Shown here: positions 26,689-35,171 of the stretch, piece after piece
Layout of the letters: each line of letters opens with the position of its first letter
Numbering within the stretch: position 1 is the stretch's first letter
NCBI GenBank assembly: GCA_016871725.1
Contig: VHCL01000004.1
Coordinates: 56,366-120,365 of the forward strand
Direction of reading: 5' to 3'
DNA length: 64,000 bases
From: Verrucomicrobiota bacterium
Lineage (GTDB): Bacteria > Verrucomicrobiota > Verrucomicrobiia > Opitutales > UBA953
Program-made: the position numbers and the translations under genes
Notes under the pieces: generated by a model
Seen by the model: only the letters and a program-made list of their open reading frames with translations
Told to the model about the DNA's origin: nothing
Database searches by the model: none

Positions 26689-28215
26689 TCACGACAGCGA
26701 TTGGCCCAGTTCGGCCTCGAGCTTGTCGTAGGCCGCCCGGAGGGCCGGGTTCGGCTGGACGACACCGGGTGCCGGGGCGCAGAAAACGGGTTCCAGGTCG
26801 GCCATCCTGGCCCCGCAGGCGGCTTCGGCGGCGCGGAGCGCGGCGCCCAAGGCGGCGGAATCGGAGACGGCCAGACGCAGGACCGGGGCGCCGAAGACAT
26901 CGGCGAAGATCTTGGCCACGGAAGGGTTCTCGGAGGCGCCGCCGGTCAGCAGGAGCTGCGTGGTCGGGGTGCCGACCCAGCGGCTATGGTAACGGAGGCT
27001 GAGCGCCTGGCCTTCGACGGCGGCGCGCGGCAGGGTCGCCTTAGTGGCGGGGGCGCCGAGGGCGATGCGGCCGGCGGGACGACGCGGCGTGATCTCCGGC
27101 TCCTCCATCGGCAGGACGGCGGCGACGGCGGCGGGCGCGGCGTCGACGGCGGCGGAGAAAGCCGGCCAGTCGGCGTGACCGCATTCGCGGCGGACGGCCT
27201 CGCGGGCGAGCGAGCCGTTGCGGACGCAGACGAGGCTCATGCTGCCGCCCAGCGGATTGCCGAAGGCGTGGCCGAGGCCGGCGGAGTCGGTGCGGATGCC
27301 TTCGATCGCGGCGAAGAGCGTGTCGCTCGTGCCGAGGCTGATGACGACCTTGCCGGGCTTGGAGGCGCCCATGCCGACGAGGCTGGAGGGATTGTCGCCG
27401 GTGCCGATGACGACCCGGCACTTCGGTGAGAAGCCGTGGCGGGCGACGAAGTAAGCGGAGATGGCGCCGGCCACGGTCGAACCCGGACGGACGGGCGGAA
27501 GCTTGGCGGCGAGATCAGGAGCGGTCGCGGCGAGCGCGGCCGGAGCCCAGTCACCCTTGCGGATGTCCATCAGGTTCATGCCCGCGCCGTCACCGGTATC
27601 GATCGCGGCGTCCCGGCCGGCGAGCACCGAGGCGAAGAAGGAAGAGACCAGGTGGACGCGCCTGGTCCTGGCCCAGGCGGACGGGTCGAGCTTGGCGAAG
27701 CGACGGATCTGCGGACCCGTGAAACGCATCGTGGCGACCGAGCCGGTCAGGTCGCAGACGGCCTGGTCACCGCCGAGGGCGGCGGCGATCTCGGCGCATT
27801 CGGCCGCGGTGGACGAATCCATCCAGATCGGCGAAGAGCGCCGGGAGAGGACCGGGGCGATCTTCGCGGAGAGCGATGTGGCGCGATCGCCGTCGGCGAG
27901 CGCGGCCTCGTAGCCGGCGGCGAGATAGACGCTGCCGTGCTGCTGGCCGGACACGGAGACCGCGTCGACCTTCGACAGGTCGGTCAGCTTGGCGAGGCGG
28001 TCGAGCGCGAGCTCGAGGCCGTCGAGCCAGAGGAGCGGATCGGCGTGCACTTCGCCGCCCTGCCCCCCGCGGAGGAATCCTTCCGGATGCCCGCGGTCAG
28101 GGAAGTCGCCGCCGAACGCCGCGCGGGCGCGGGCGACCGTCGTGCCTTTCGCCGTGTCCAGCACGAGCGCCGTCGCGCTCTGCGTGGACAGGTCCAGACC
28201 CAGGACGATCGCCAT
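26689..28215 (-). CDS. xylB: Xylulokinase (FGGY family)
   Basis: The 508-residue kinase phosphorylates D-xylulose to xylulose 5-phosphate, feeding the pentose phosphate pathway. It starts with the ATPase-fold phosphate-1 motif GLDLSTQSATALVLD and contains VSGQQHGSVYL, the family adenosine motif LLLTGGASENPSVAKIFADVFG and a conserved GDNPSSLVG. It begins four bases after the xylA stop, so the two are almost certainly translationally linked in an operon. The usual neighbours XylR and a xylose transporter are absent from the window. Confidence 0.92.
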   Translation of the reverse strand: MAIVLGLDLSTQSATALVLDTAKGTTVARARAAFGGDFPDRGHPEGFLRGGQGGEVHADPLLWLDGLELALDRLAKLTDLSKVDAVSVSGQQHGSVYLAAGYEAALADGDRATSLSAKIAPVLSRRSSPIWMDSSTAAECAEIAAALGGDQAVCDLTGSVATMRFTGPQIRRFAKLDPSAWARTRRVHLVSSFFASVLAGRDAAIDTGDGAGMNLMDIRKGDWAPAALAATAPDLAAKLPPVRPGSTVAGAISAYFVARHGFSPKCRVVIGTGDNPSSLVGMGASKPGKVVISLGTSDTLFAAIEGIRTDSAGLGHAFGNPLGGSMSLVCVRNGSLAREAVRRECGHADWPAFSAAVDAAPAAVAAVLPMEEPEITPRRPAGRIALGAPATKATLPRAAVEGQALSLRYHSRWVGTPTTQLLLTGGASENPSVAKIFADVFGAPVLRLAVSDSAALGAALRAAEAACGARMADLEPVFCAPAPGVVQPNPALRAAYDKLEAELGQSLS

Positions 28216-28219
28216 GGCC

Positions 28220-29530
28220 TCAGCGGATGTACTCGTTGATCAGGTTCTCGAGCAGCTCCTGGCGGCCGGACGCGAGCGTCGGCGCCTTGATGCCCTGGGC
28301 GTAGGCGTCGAGCTGGGCGAGGGTGACCTTGCCGGACTCGATCTTCTTGCCGATGCCGCTGTCCCAGGAGGCGTAGCGCTTCTCGACGAACTTGTCCATC
28401 TTGCCGTCCTTGATGATGGCGTGGGCGATCTTGAGTCCGCGGGCGAATGCGTCCATGCCGCCGATGTGGGCGTGGAAGAGGTCGACCGGCTCGTGCGATT
28501 CGCGACGGCGCTTGGCGTCGAAGTTGAGGCCGCCCGTGGTGAAGCCGCCCATCTTGAGGATGCGCAGCATGATGTTCGTCGTCAGGTACAGGTCGGTCGG
28601 GAACTGGTCGGTGTCCCAGCCGAGGAGCGTGTCGCCGCGGTTGGCGTCGACGGAGCCGAGGGCGTTCGCGCCGATGGCGACCTCCATCTCGTGCTCCATC
28701 GTGTGGCCCGCGAGGGTGGCGTGGTTGGTCTCGAGGTTCAGCTTGAAGTGCTTCAGCAGCCCGTATTCGCGGAGGAAGTTGAGGCAGGCGGCCGAGTCGG
28801 AGTCGTACTGGTGGGTCGAGGGTTCGCGCGGCTTGGGCTCGATGTAGAACTGTCCCTTGAAGCCGATCTTCTTCGCGTGGGCGACGGCGAGGTGGAGGAG
28901 CGCGGCGAGGTGGTCGAGCTCGCGCTTCATGTCGGTGTTGAGCAGGGTGGCGTAGCCTTCGCGGCCGCCCCAGAAGACGTAACCTTCGCCGCCGAGGGCC
29001 TTGGTGGCCTCGAGCGCGTGGCGGACCTGGCTGGCGCCGTAGGCGAACACGTCGGCGTTGGGCGAGGTGCCCGCGCCCTGCGCGTAGCGCGGGTGGGAGA
29101 AGAGGCAGGCGGTGCCCCAGAGGAGCTTCTTGCCGGTGGCCTTCTGGCAGGCCTTCAGCTCCTTGGTGACGCGGGCGAGGTTCGCATGGGTCTCGGCGAG
29201 GGTCTTGCCTTCCGGCGCGATGTCGCGGTCGTGGAAGCAGTAGAAGTCGATCCGGCACTTCTCGAGGAACTCGAAGAAGACCGGGACGCGGCGGAGGGCG
29301 TTGTCGAGGGAGTCGGAGCCGTCATCCCAGGGCATGAGGGCGGTGCCGGCGCCGAACGGGTCGGAGAGGCCGTTGCGCATCACGTGCCAGTAGGCGGCGG
29401 CGAAACGCATGTGGTCCTTCATCTTCTTCCCGCCGACCTTCTCGTCCGGGTTGTAGTGCTTGAAGGCGAAAGGATTCTTGGATTTCGGTCCTTCGAACTC
29501 GATGACCGGGACGTTAGGGAAGTGCGACAT
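28220..29530 (-). CDS. xylA: Xylose isomerase
   Basis: The 436-residue TIM-barrel enzyme converts D-xylose to D-xylulose. It matches the class II (E. coli type) enzyme along its length: [32 protein letters not shown] (catalytic His), [47 protein letters not shown] (metal ligands) and GSVDANRGD followed by [11 protein letters not shown] placed the start at [14 protein letters not shown] because this aligns with the family; two earlier in-frame ATGs (29557, 29581) exist, and the one at 29557 has a better purine-rich ribosome site. Xylose utilisation from plant or algal polymers is implied. The divergent panC gene lies 147 bases away. Confidence 0.93.
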   Translation of the reverse strand: MSHFPNVPVIEFEGPKSKNPFAFKHYNPDEKVGGKKMKDHMRFAAAYWHVMRNGLSDPFGAGTALMPWDDGSDSLDNALRRVPVFFEFLEKCRIDFYCFHDRDIAPEGKTLAETHANLARVTKELKACQKATGKKLLWGTACLFSHPRYAQGAGTSPNADVFAYGASQVRHALEATKALGGEGYVFWGGREGYATLLNTDMKRELDHLAALLHLAVAHAKKIGFKGQFYIEPKPREPSTHQYDSDSAACLNFLREYGLLKHFKLNLETNHATLAGHTMEHEMEVAIGANALGSVDANRGDTLLGWDTDQFPTDLYLTTNIMLRILKMGGFTTGGLNFDAKRRRESHEPVDLFHAHIGGMDAFARGLKIAHAIIKDGKMDKFVEKRYASWDSGIGKKIESGKVTLAQLDAYAQGIKAPTLASGRQELLENLINEYIR

Positions 29531-29677
29531 GTCTGGTGGGAGGGAGGGTTCTGACATTGGAGACGCCCCCTCGACTGCCAAGTAAGGAATGACCCGGGCC
29601 TATGAACAAAACGACAGGCGGGGAGTCCGCGTACAACTGCGCCTTGCGCCCGCGGAGAGGCGGGATAGGTTGGCGGG

Positions 29678-30520
29678 ATGGAGGTCGTCCACACCATCCC
29701 CGAGTTGCGCGCCGCGGTCGCCCGGGCCCGTCAGGCCGGGAAGTCGGTCGGCTTCGTGCCGACGATGGGTTGCCTGCACGAAGGGCACCTCAGCCTCATC
29801 CGTCGGGCGAAGCAGGAGGCCGCCTACGTCGTGGTCTCGATCTTCGTCAACCCGACCCAGTTCGGACCCAACGAGGATTTCGCCAAGTACCCCCGGACGT
29901 TCGAGGACGACCGCCGCGGCAGCGAGCTCGCGGGCGCCGACCTTGTCTTCGCCCCGGCCGCGACCGACTTCTACCCGGCGGGCGCCTCCACCTGGGTGGA
30001 GGTCGAAGGCGTCTCCGCCGGGCTCTGCGGCGAGTTCCGTCCAGGTCATTTCCGCGGCGTGGCGACGGTGGTCGCGATGCTGTTCAACGCCGTCCAGGCG
30101 GACGTCGCCGTCTTCGGACGCAAGGACCTGCAGCAGCTCGCGGTGATCCGCCGCATGGCGCGCGACCTCCGCTTCCCGGTCCGCATCCTCGCCCACGAGA
30201 CCGTCCGCGAACCCAACGGCGTCGCGATGAGCTCGCGCAACCGCTACCTCTCGGCGGAACAGCTGGCCCAGGCGGCCGCCATCCCCGCGGCGATGGCGGC
30301 CGCGCGGGCGATGGCCCGGACCGGCGTCACCGACGCCGCGCGGCTTCGTTCCGCCGCGCAGGCCGTCCTGGCCGCGCAGCCCGCGCTGAAGCCGCAATAC
30401 TGCGAGATCGTCGACCTCGCGACGATGGCGCCGGTGGCCTCGACGGCCGGGAACAGCTGCGCCATCGCCATCGCCTGCCATCTGGGCGCGACGCGGCTGA
30501 TCGACAACGCCGACCTCTGA
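29678..30520 (+). CDS. panC: Pantothenate synthetase (pantoate--beta-alanine ligase)
   Basis: The 280-residue enzyme joins pantoate to beta-alanine using ATP. The nucleotide-binding HIGH-like motif is PTMGCLHEGHLSLI, then IFVNPTQFGPNEDF; GEFRPGHFRGVATVV and the KMSKS-like GVAMSSRNRYL follow. The family length is about 280, so it is complete. It is not accompanied by panB or panD. It ends exactly where the convergent transporter gene ends: the two stop codons abut in TGATCA. Confidence 0.96.
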   Translation: MEVVHTIPELRAAVARARQAGKSVGFVPTMGCLHEGHLSLIRRAKQEAAYVVVSIFVNPTQFGPNEDFAKYPRTFEDDRRGSELAGADLVFAPAATDFYPAGASTWVEVEGVSAGLCGEFRPGHFRGVATVVAMLFNAVQADVAVFGRKDLQQLAVIRRMARDLRFPVRILAHETVREPNGVAMSSRNRYLSAEQLAQAAAIPAAMAAARAMARTGVTDAARLRSAAQAVLAAQPALKPQYCEIVDLATMAPVASTAGNSCAIAIACHLGATRLIDNADL

Positions 30521-31399
30521 TCAGGCGAGGCTGAGATAGACCGCCGCGAGCAGGATCAGGGCGCCGATGAGGCGGCGCGTCATGATCGCGCCGCCCACCT
30601 GCTTCTCGGCGTTGGCGAACCAATGGCCGACGACCCAGACGAGCGCCACGCTCCACAGGCCGCGCGTGTTGTAGAGGACGTTGGTCACGGTGACCTCGTG
30701 GTAGACCGCGATGCAGTAGGCGATGCCCATCGCCTGGATGGTCAGCAGGGTGCCGCCGCCGAGGGCCCAGACCACCAGGGAGCGGGGCATCTCGCGCAAG
30801 GGGGCGGAGAAGAACGGGACCAGCGTGAACGAGAGCAGGCCGACCGTGGCGAACATCACCGGTCCGAAGTGGCCGAACCCGAAGGGACGGACCCAGAGCT
30901 GCTGCATCACGTCGGTCGCCGCGAAGGCGATCGAGGCGAGGAAGGCGAAGCCGACGCTGACCACCAGGCGGGCGCGGTTGGCCCGCCACTCCCCGCCCAG
31001 CAAGGCGAGGGCGAGCGTGGTCAGGAAGGTGGCCACCCACAGCTTCCAGCCGAGCTCCTCGCCGCCGGTGACGAAGACCAGCAGGGCCACGAAGATCACC
31101 TTGGTGCCGAGGACGGGGGTCGCGATGGAGATGTCGCCGCGGCTGATGGCGATGAAGGTGAAGACCTGACCGATGAAGAAGGCCGTGCCGGCCAGGACCG
31201 CATGGGTGACGTTGGCCGCCGTGAAGGGCTCGCCCCCGTGCAGGAGCCAGGTCTGGAAGAGGACGGCCCCGATGAGGTTGACGATGAAGAGGACCCGCCA
31301 GGGGTGCCCCCCGTCCATGGCCCGCTTCAGGGCCATCGCGGCGAAGGTATAGCCCACCGCCGAGCAGAGGGGGATGACGATGGAGGCGGGCGAGCGCAT
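30521..31399 (-). CDS. DMT/EamA-type transporter
   Basis: The 292-residue protein is made almost entirely of about ten hydrophobic helices in two repeats of five, as in EamA/DMT permeases (first repeat from PASIVIPLCSAVGYTFAAMAL, second from SVGFAFLASIAFAATDVM). It probably exports or imports a small metabolite. The frame is open for another 39 codons upstream, but these are charged and Pro/Gly-rich, so I took the ATG next to the first helix (MRSPASIV). The upstream region (about 115 bases) separates it from the divergent coiled-coil gene. Confidence 0.75.
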   Translation of the reverse strand: MRSPASIVIPLCSAVGYTFAAMALKRAMDGGHPWRVLFIVNLIGAVLFQTWLLHGGEPFTAANVTHAVLAGTAFFIGQVFTFIAISRGDISIATPVLGTKVIFVALLVFVTGGEELGWKLWVATFLTTLALALLGGEWRANRARLVVSVGFAFLASIAFAATDVMQQLWVRPFGFGHFGPVMFATVGLLSFTLVPFFSAPLREMPRSLVVWALGGGTLLTIQAMGIAYCIAVYHEVTVTNVLYNTRGLWSVALVWVVGHWFANAEKQVGGAIMTRRLIGALILLAAVYLSLA

Positions 31400-31514
31400 C
31401 AGGCAGGCCCGAACGAACGCCCTTCCCTCCCCTCTGGCGAGTCCGAAGCAAGAAAACCCCCGCCCGACCCCGCCCCGACCTTGCTCCCGTCCGGGCGCCG
31501 GGCATGCTGGAGGC

Positions 31515-33341
31515 ATGGGTCATTTCTCCTACAAGACCGAGACGGTCGACCCGCATCGGAAGGTGCTTTCCGAGCAGCTCATCCTGGACCTGAACCATGT
31601 CGCGGACGGCCCCCTGCTCGCGTTGGCCAAGCTGATCCCCGGCGGCTACATCCACCGCAAGCCTTTCCTGCGCGACGCCAAGTGGCGCTTCAAGAAACGT
31701 CTCGCCCACCTCACCGAGGACGCGGCCGCCGTCGCGGACCATCTGCCTTGGTTCGGCGAAAGCCTCAAGGCCGACAAGGCGCGGCTGCTCGAGCACCTCG
31801 ACGAAGCGGCCGCCGTGCTCGGCGGCCCGCGCGCCGCCCTGCTGTGCCTGCTGTGGAACCATCGGGCCGAGAACAAGGAAGCCGCCCTGCCCGCCGACCT
31901 GCTGCCCCGCCTCCTCGCGAACGCGAAACCGCAGCCAGGGAAGCCGGACGCCAAGGCCTGGAAATCCTTGCTGGCCAAGCTCGGCGGCCCGGCGGAAAAG
32001 GAGACCCTCGACTCCGTCGACGCGCTGGACTCCGCGGGCAAGACCGTCCGCCGCCTGCTCCAGGAAATTTCCCAGGGCAAGGCCGCCCGCGAGAACGAAG
32101 GCCGCCAGATCCGCCGTCAGCACGCCAACGAGCTCGAGGCCAAGGAGGCCGAGATCCGCAAGGCGCGCGACGACGCGGCGCGCCAGGCGCAGGAAGCCGC
32201 GAAGCACGCCGCGGCGGCGGAGGCGAACCTCCAGGCGCTGCAGTCGAGGCTCGCCAACGAGGAGGCCGAAGTGGCCCGCCTCCGCGGCGAACTCGACCGC
32301 GCCCGCGAGCATGTGTCCAAGAAGGCCCGCGAGATCGCCGAAGTGCTCCTCTCCGAGGAGATCCGGCCCTGGCTGGCCGACGCCCGCACCCTGAAGTCCG
32401 CCTCGGAGGAGGTCGCCAAGCTGCGCCAGCTGACCACCGAGACCGTCGAGAAGGTCCGCAAGGCCCAGCGCGACGCCGACCCCTTCCTGGCCAAGGAACA
32501 CGAGCTCCGCCAGGCCATCCCGCAGATGGAGGAGATGCTCAAGCTGCTGCGCCGCTACCTGCGCACCGCCGGCCAGGCCCTGCCCGAGGTGGTCGCGCTG
32601 GAGAAACGCATCACCGAGCACATCGAGAAGGTCCGCTACGAACTGGAGAAGCGCGACCAGCCTTCCGACCCCTTCCTCGAGCGCATCTCGGCCCGCATCA
32701 ACGGGGCCGACGCGCGCGAGCTGAAGTCCATCGAAGGCGCCCTGCTCCTCGCCGAGCAGGCCGGCCTCGTCGACTCGCGCCACGCCGACCTTTACCGCCG
32801 GGACCTGCACCGCCGCCGGTCCTACCTGGCCGACCGCGACTTCCATGAGCAGAAACAGTCCGGCCCGCTCGCGCTGCTCGAACGGGCGGTCGCCACGGGC
32901 GAGCCCGCCCGCCTCGCCCTCGACGCCAACAACTTCGCCTGCCTCCGGCAGGATTACCTGGGCCTGCGCCTGCCGACCAAGAAGAACCCGCAGGGCGACA
33001 CCCGCTTCCTCCTGGACGCGCCCGCCCGGCAGAAGGTCGTCCAGCTCCTCGAGAAACTGGCCGACGACGCGCCGGGCCTGCATGTCTGGCTCAGCTTCGA
33101 CGGCCAGCAGACCGCGCTCAAGACCTCGAACTCGCGGGTGCGCGTGACCTTCAGCCGCGCCGGCGCCAAGGCCGACCACGACATCATGGACCTGGTGGCC
33201 AAGGACAAGACCGTCGAAGCGCCCTGGTTCGTCGTCTCCGACGACATCGAGGTGCGCGACGCGACCTCCCGCGAAGGCGCTTACATCATCTACAACGACG
33301 CGCTGATCCAGCTGCTGGTCAACCGCGGCATCCGGCCCTGA
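31515..33341 (+). CDS. Coiled-coil protein with C-terminal NYN/PIN-like (YacP-like) domain
   Basis: I do not recognise this 608-residue protein as a named family. Residues 1-140 form a soluble helical domain (MGHFSYKTETVDPHRK). Residues about 180-380 are a long coiled coil rich in Glu, Lys, Ala and Arg. Residues 465-600 look like a NYN/PIN-like nuclease: LALDANNF (D470), HVWLSFDG, NSRVRVTFSRAGAKADHDIMDLV (D554, D556, D559), WFVVSDDIEVRD (D576, D577) and a Gly-Ala-Tyr end strand. This order (D, strand, ADxxI, SDD) resembles YacP/DUF901, a putative RNase. There is no signal peptide or membrane segment, so it should be cytoplasmic. The start was set at the ATG 15 bases after a GGAGG-like site, skipping a Pro-rich open extension. 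Confidence 0.65.
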   Translation: MGHFSYKTETVDPHRKVLSEQLILDLNHVADGPLLALAKLIPGGYIHRKPFLRDAKWRFKKRLAHLTEDAAAVADHLPWFGESLKADKARLLEHLDEAAAVLGGPRAALLCLLWNHRAENKEAALPADLLPRLLANAKPQPGKPDAKAWKSLLAKLGGPAEKETLDSVDALDSAGKTVRRLLQEISQGKAARENEGRQIRRQHANELEAKEAEIRKARDDAARQAQEAAKHAAAAEANLQALQSRLANEEAEVARLRGELDRAREHVSKKAREIAEVLLSEEIRPWLADARTLKSASEEVAKLRQLTTETVEKVRKAQRDADPFLAKEHELRQAIPQMEEMLKLLRRYLRTAGQALPEVVALEKRITEHIEKVRYELEKRDQPSDPFLERISARINGADARELKSIEGALLLAEQAGLVDSRHADLYRRDLHRRRSYLADRDFHEQKQSGPLALLERAVATGEPARLALDANNFACLRQDYLGLRLPTKKNPQGDTRFLLDAPARQKVVQLLEKLADDAPGLHVWLSFDGQQTALKTSNSRVRVTFSRAGAKADHDIMDLVAKDKTVEAPWFVVSDDIEVRDATSREGAYIIYNDALIQLLVNRGIRP

Positions 33342-33349
33342 GACGATGC

Positions 33350-33371
33350 GGGCGCGTCCTGCGACGCGCCC
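33350..33371. terminator. Convergent hairpin after the coiled-coil gene
   Basis: GGGCGCGTC (33350-33358) and GACGCGCCC (33363-33371) form a perfect nine-pair stem with loop CTGC, nine bases after the stop and before the convergent ThuA-like gene. No T-run is present. Confidence 0.55.
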
Positions 33372-33396
33372 GTGAGGCCGGCCACCGGAGCGCGGC

Positions 33397-34476
33397 TTAC
33401 TTCTTCTTCTTGGCGGGCGGCGGGGCGACGACCTGGGGCGGCAGCACGCCGGCGAAATCCTCGGCCTTGAGTCCGGGGTGGAACATATTGAAGGAATACT
33501 TGCTGGGTTTCCATTCGACGACCGGGGTGACGTCGGCCTTGGCCGGGACGTCGAGTCCGAGGCCCCAGTAGACGCCGTTGACGAGCAGGCGGCGGAGCGA
33601 TTCGTCGACGAGGTCGCTGGCCGAAGCCATGGTGGTGGTGAGCACGCGGTTCTTGGTGCCGCCGGCATTGGGGACCTCGCGGATCCAGGCCACGGCCATC
33701 GCGGGGGAATTGACGCCCTGCTCCTGCTTGTCGGTCGCGCGCTTCTTGACGCGTTCGCTGAGCGGGTCTTCCGGATTCATGCCCTTGAGCACCTGGCCGC
33801 GGAGGAGGACCTGCGCGTCAGCGGGCGGATAAGCTTCGTAGACGTCGGTGTCGCCGAAGATGACGCCCACGCCGTTAAGGATCGCGAGCCTCGCGGCGAT
33901 GGCTTCGAAGGTCGTGCGCGTGGCCTCGCCCTTATGGTTGCCCCAGTGGCTGACCCAGGTCTCGCCGAGCACCTTCTTGCCGAAGCCGCCCTGGTTGTTC
34001 CAGTTGTACCAGGCATAGGGGCTGTCCTTAGGGATGCCCGAGAATGCATGGGTGCTGGTGCGGGTGGCGACGATCGGCACGCCGCGGTTGAGGGCGGCGT
34101 CGAACTTCGCGAGCGCGGCTTCGTTCCACTTGCGGAAACGCAGGCCGAGCACGAGGGCGTCGGCGCTGTCGAGGGCCTCGGGCTTGCCGAGGGAAGCGCC
34201 GTTGTTCGGATTGATCACGCCGTCGTCGTGCGAGAAGAGGACGGTGCACCTGAAGCCGTGGCGTTCGGAAAGGATGCGGGCGAGCATCGGCATCGACTCT
34301 TCGGAGCGGTATTCTTCGTCTCCCGCGAGCAGGACGACGTGCTTGCCGGCGCCCGGGCCCTTGCCGGCGGGGAACTCGAGCCAGCCGGGTCCGGAGGTGA
34401 AAGCCTCCGCGGCGACGGCCGGGAGCGCGAGGACGAGGGCGGCCAAGGCGGCCCAAAGGGAGAGATGGCGCTTCAT
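33397..34476 (-). CDS. Secreted ThuA-like domain protein
   Basis: The 359-residue protein has a signal peptide (MKRHLSLWAALAALVLALPAVAA). Its body is a ThuA/glutamine-amidotransferase-like fold: KHVVLLAGDEEYRSEESMPMLARIL, CTVLFSHDDG, then the segment ADALVLGLRFRKWNEAALAKFDAALNRGVPIVATRTSTHAF, where the strand-turn usually holds the class I amidotransferase nucleophile but has Thr/Ser here. Such proteins are common in Planctomycetes and Verrucomicrobia and are linked to sugar utilisation, function unproven. It ends in a Pro/Lys tail (PPPAKKKK). The nearest same-strand gene is the small repeat protein upstream. Confidence 0.75.
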   Translation of the reverse strand: MKRHLSLWAALAALVLALPAVAAEAFTSGPGWLEFPAGKGPGAGKHVVLLAGDEEYRSEESMPMLARILSERHGFRCTVLFSHDDGVINPNNGASLGKPEALDSADALVLGLRFRKWNEAALAKFDAALNRGVPIVATRTSTHAFSGIPKDSPYAWYNWNNQGGFGKKVLGETWVSHWGNHKGEATRTTFEAIAARLAILNGVGVIFGDTDVYEAYPPADAQVLLRGQVLKGMNPEDPLSERVKKRATDKQEQGVNSPAMAVAWIREVPNAGGTKNRVLTTTMASASDLVDESLRRLLVNGVYWGLGLDVPAKADVTPVVEWKPSKYSFNMFHPGLKAEDFAGVLPPQVVAPPPAKKKK

Positions 34477-34540
34477 GGGGTGAAGACGCAGATTGACCGG
34501 ACGGAGGGCCGTTTCAAGCGCCCTGTGCGCGCGGCGGGCT

Positions 34541-35056
34541 TTATTTCCGCCCGTCCGCGGGCTTCTTCGGCGCGAACGGATCCGGCCGCACGACTTCCTG
34601 CCGGCCGTCCGAATAGGTCGTGACCTGGTTGCCGAACGGATCCTGGCGGGTGGTCGCGCGGGTGCCGTCGCTGAAGGTGGTAGTGGAACCGCCGAACGGA
34701 TCCGGACGCGTCGTCGCGGTGACGCCGTTGCTGTAACGCGTGGTGGCGCCCCCGAAAGGGTCGGGGCGCGTCGTCGCGGTGACGCCGTTGCTGTAGCGGG
34801 TCGTGGAGCCCCCGAAGGGGTCCGGCGTCTTCACCGCGGTGACGCCGTTGTCATAACGGACCTGCGTGCGGCCGAAGGCGTCGGCGCCCTTGACGCCCGA
34901 GCGGGGCGGCTCCCCCGTGCGCGGGTCCGCCTTGATGACGACGGACGGCTTCGGCTCCGGCTTCGTCGGTTCCTTGCGGACCTCCTCCTTCTTCGGCGCG
35001 GCCGAAGCGAAGACGGCGGCGAGCAGACCGACGGCGAGGAGCACGGGGATTCTCAT
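34541..35056 (-). CDS. Secreted mini-protein of five 20-residue YD/RHS-like repeats
   Basis: The 171-residue product has a signal peptide (residues 1-20), a charged Lys/Glu/Pro linker (21-55) and then five tandem repeats of exactly 20 residues (61-160). Each has the pattern F-G-x-x-T-T-x-Y-S-N-G-V-T-A-T-T-R-P-D-P, and the array is followed by a Lys/Pro tail. The second and third copies are nearly identical. The pattern D-P-F-G-x-T-T-R-Y-x-N-G closely recalls the YD/RHS repeat consensus (D-P-x-G-R-x-T-R-Y-x-Y-D-x-x-G), but the array is far shorter than a toxin shell. I know no named family that fits. There is no ribosome binding site before the ATG, and a possible promoter ends about 10 bases upstream, so the mRNA may be leaderless. 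Confidence 0.7.
   Translation of the reverse strand: MRIPVLLAVGLLAAVFASAAPKKEEVRKEPTKPEPKPSVVIKADPRTGEPPRSGVKGADAFGRTQVRYDNGVTAVKTPDPFGGSTTRYSNGVTATTRPDPFGGATTRYSNGVTATTRPDPFGGSTTTFSDGTRATTRQDPFGNQVTTYSDGRQEVVRPDPFAPKKPADGRK
34577..34876 (-). repeat. Five 60-base tandem coding repeats
   Basis: Five units of 60 bases encode the repeat array of the small secreted protein. Units two and three differ at only a few bases, while units one, four and five are more diverged. This suggests recent duplication in the centre and copy-number variability by slippage or recombination. Confidence 0.85.
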
Positions 35057-35066
35057 GGCGGCGCGT

Positions 35067-35096
35067 CTATAAGAATGCGAGAACGAGGAAACGCAA
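35067..35096 (-). promoter_or_regulatory. Possible promoter of the repeat-protein gene
   Basis: On the minus strand TTGCGT (35091-35096) and TTATAG (35067-35072) are separated by 18 bases. The start of transcription would fall only a few bases before the ATG at 35056. The match is moderate. Confidence 0.35.
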
Positions 35097-35120
35097 GCCG
35101 GCCGACCCTCCGAAAACAGG

Positions 35121-35150
35121 AAGGGCGGGCGCCTCGCGGCGTCCGCCCTT
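35121..35150 (-). terminator. Intrinsic terminator of the first cytochrome/DUF1501 locus
   Basis: AAGGGCGGGCGCC (35121-35133) pairs with GGCGTCCGCCCTT (35138-35150) over 13 positions with one G-U, loop TCGC. On the minus strand it follows the DUF1501 stop by 21 bases and is trailed by CCTGTTTTCG. Confidence 0.75.
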
Positions 35151-35171
35151 CGCTCGCAGGACCCAGGTCCC

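Noticed and set aside
29531-29677. XylR-type operator or promoters between xylA and panC
   Set aside because: I looked for paired -35/-10 boxes and an inverted operator on both strands and found only weak, badly spaced matches.
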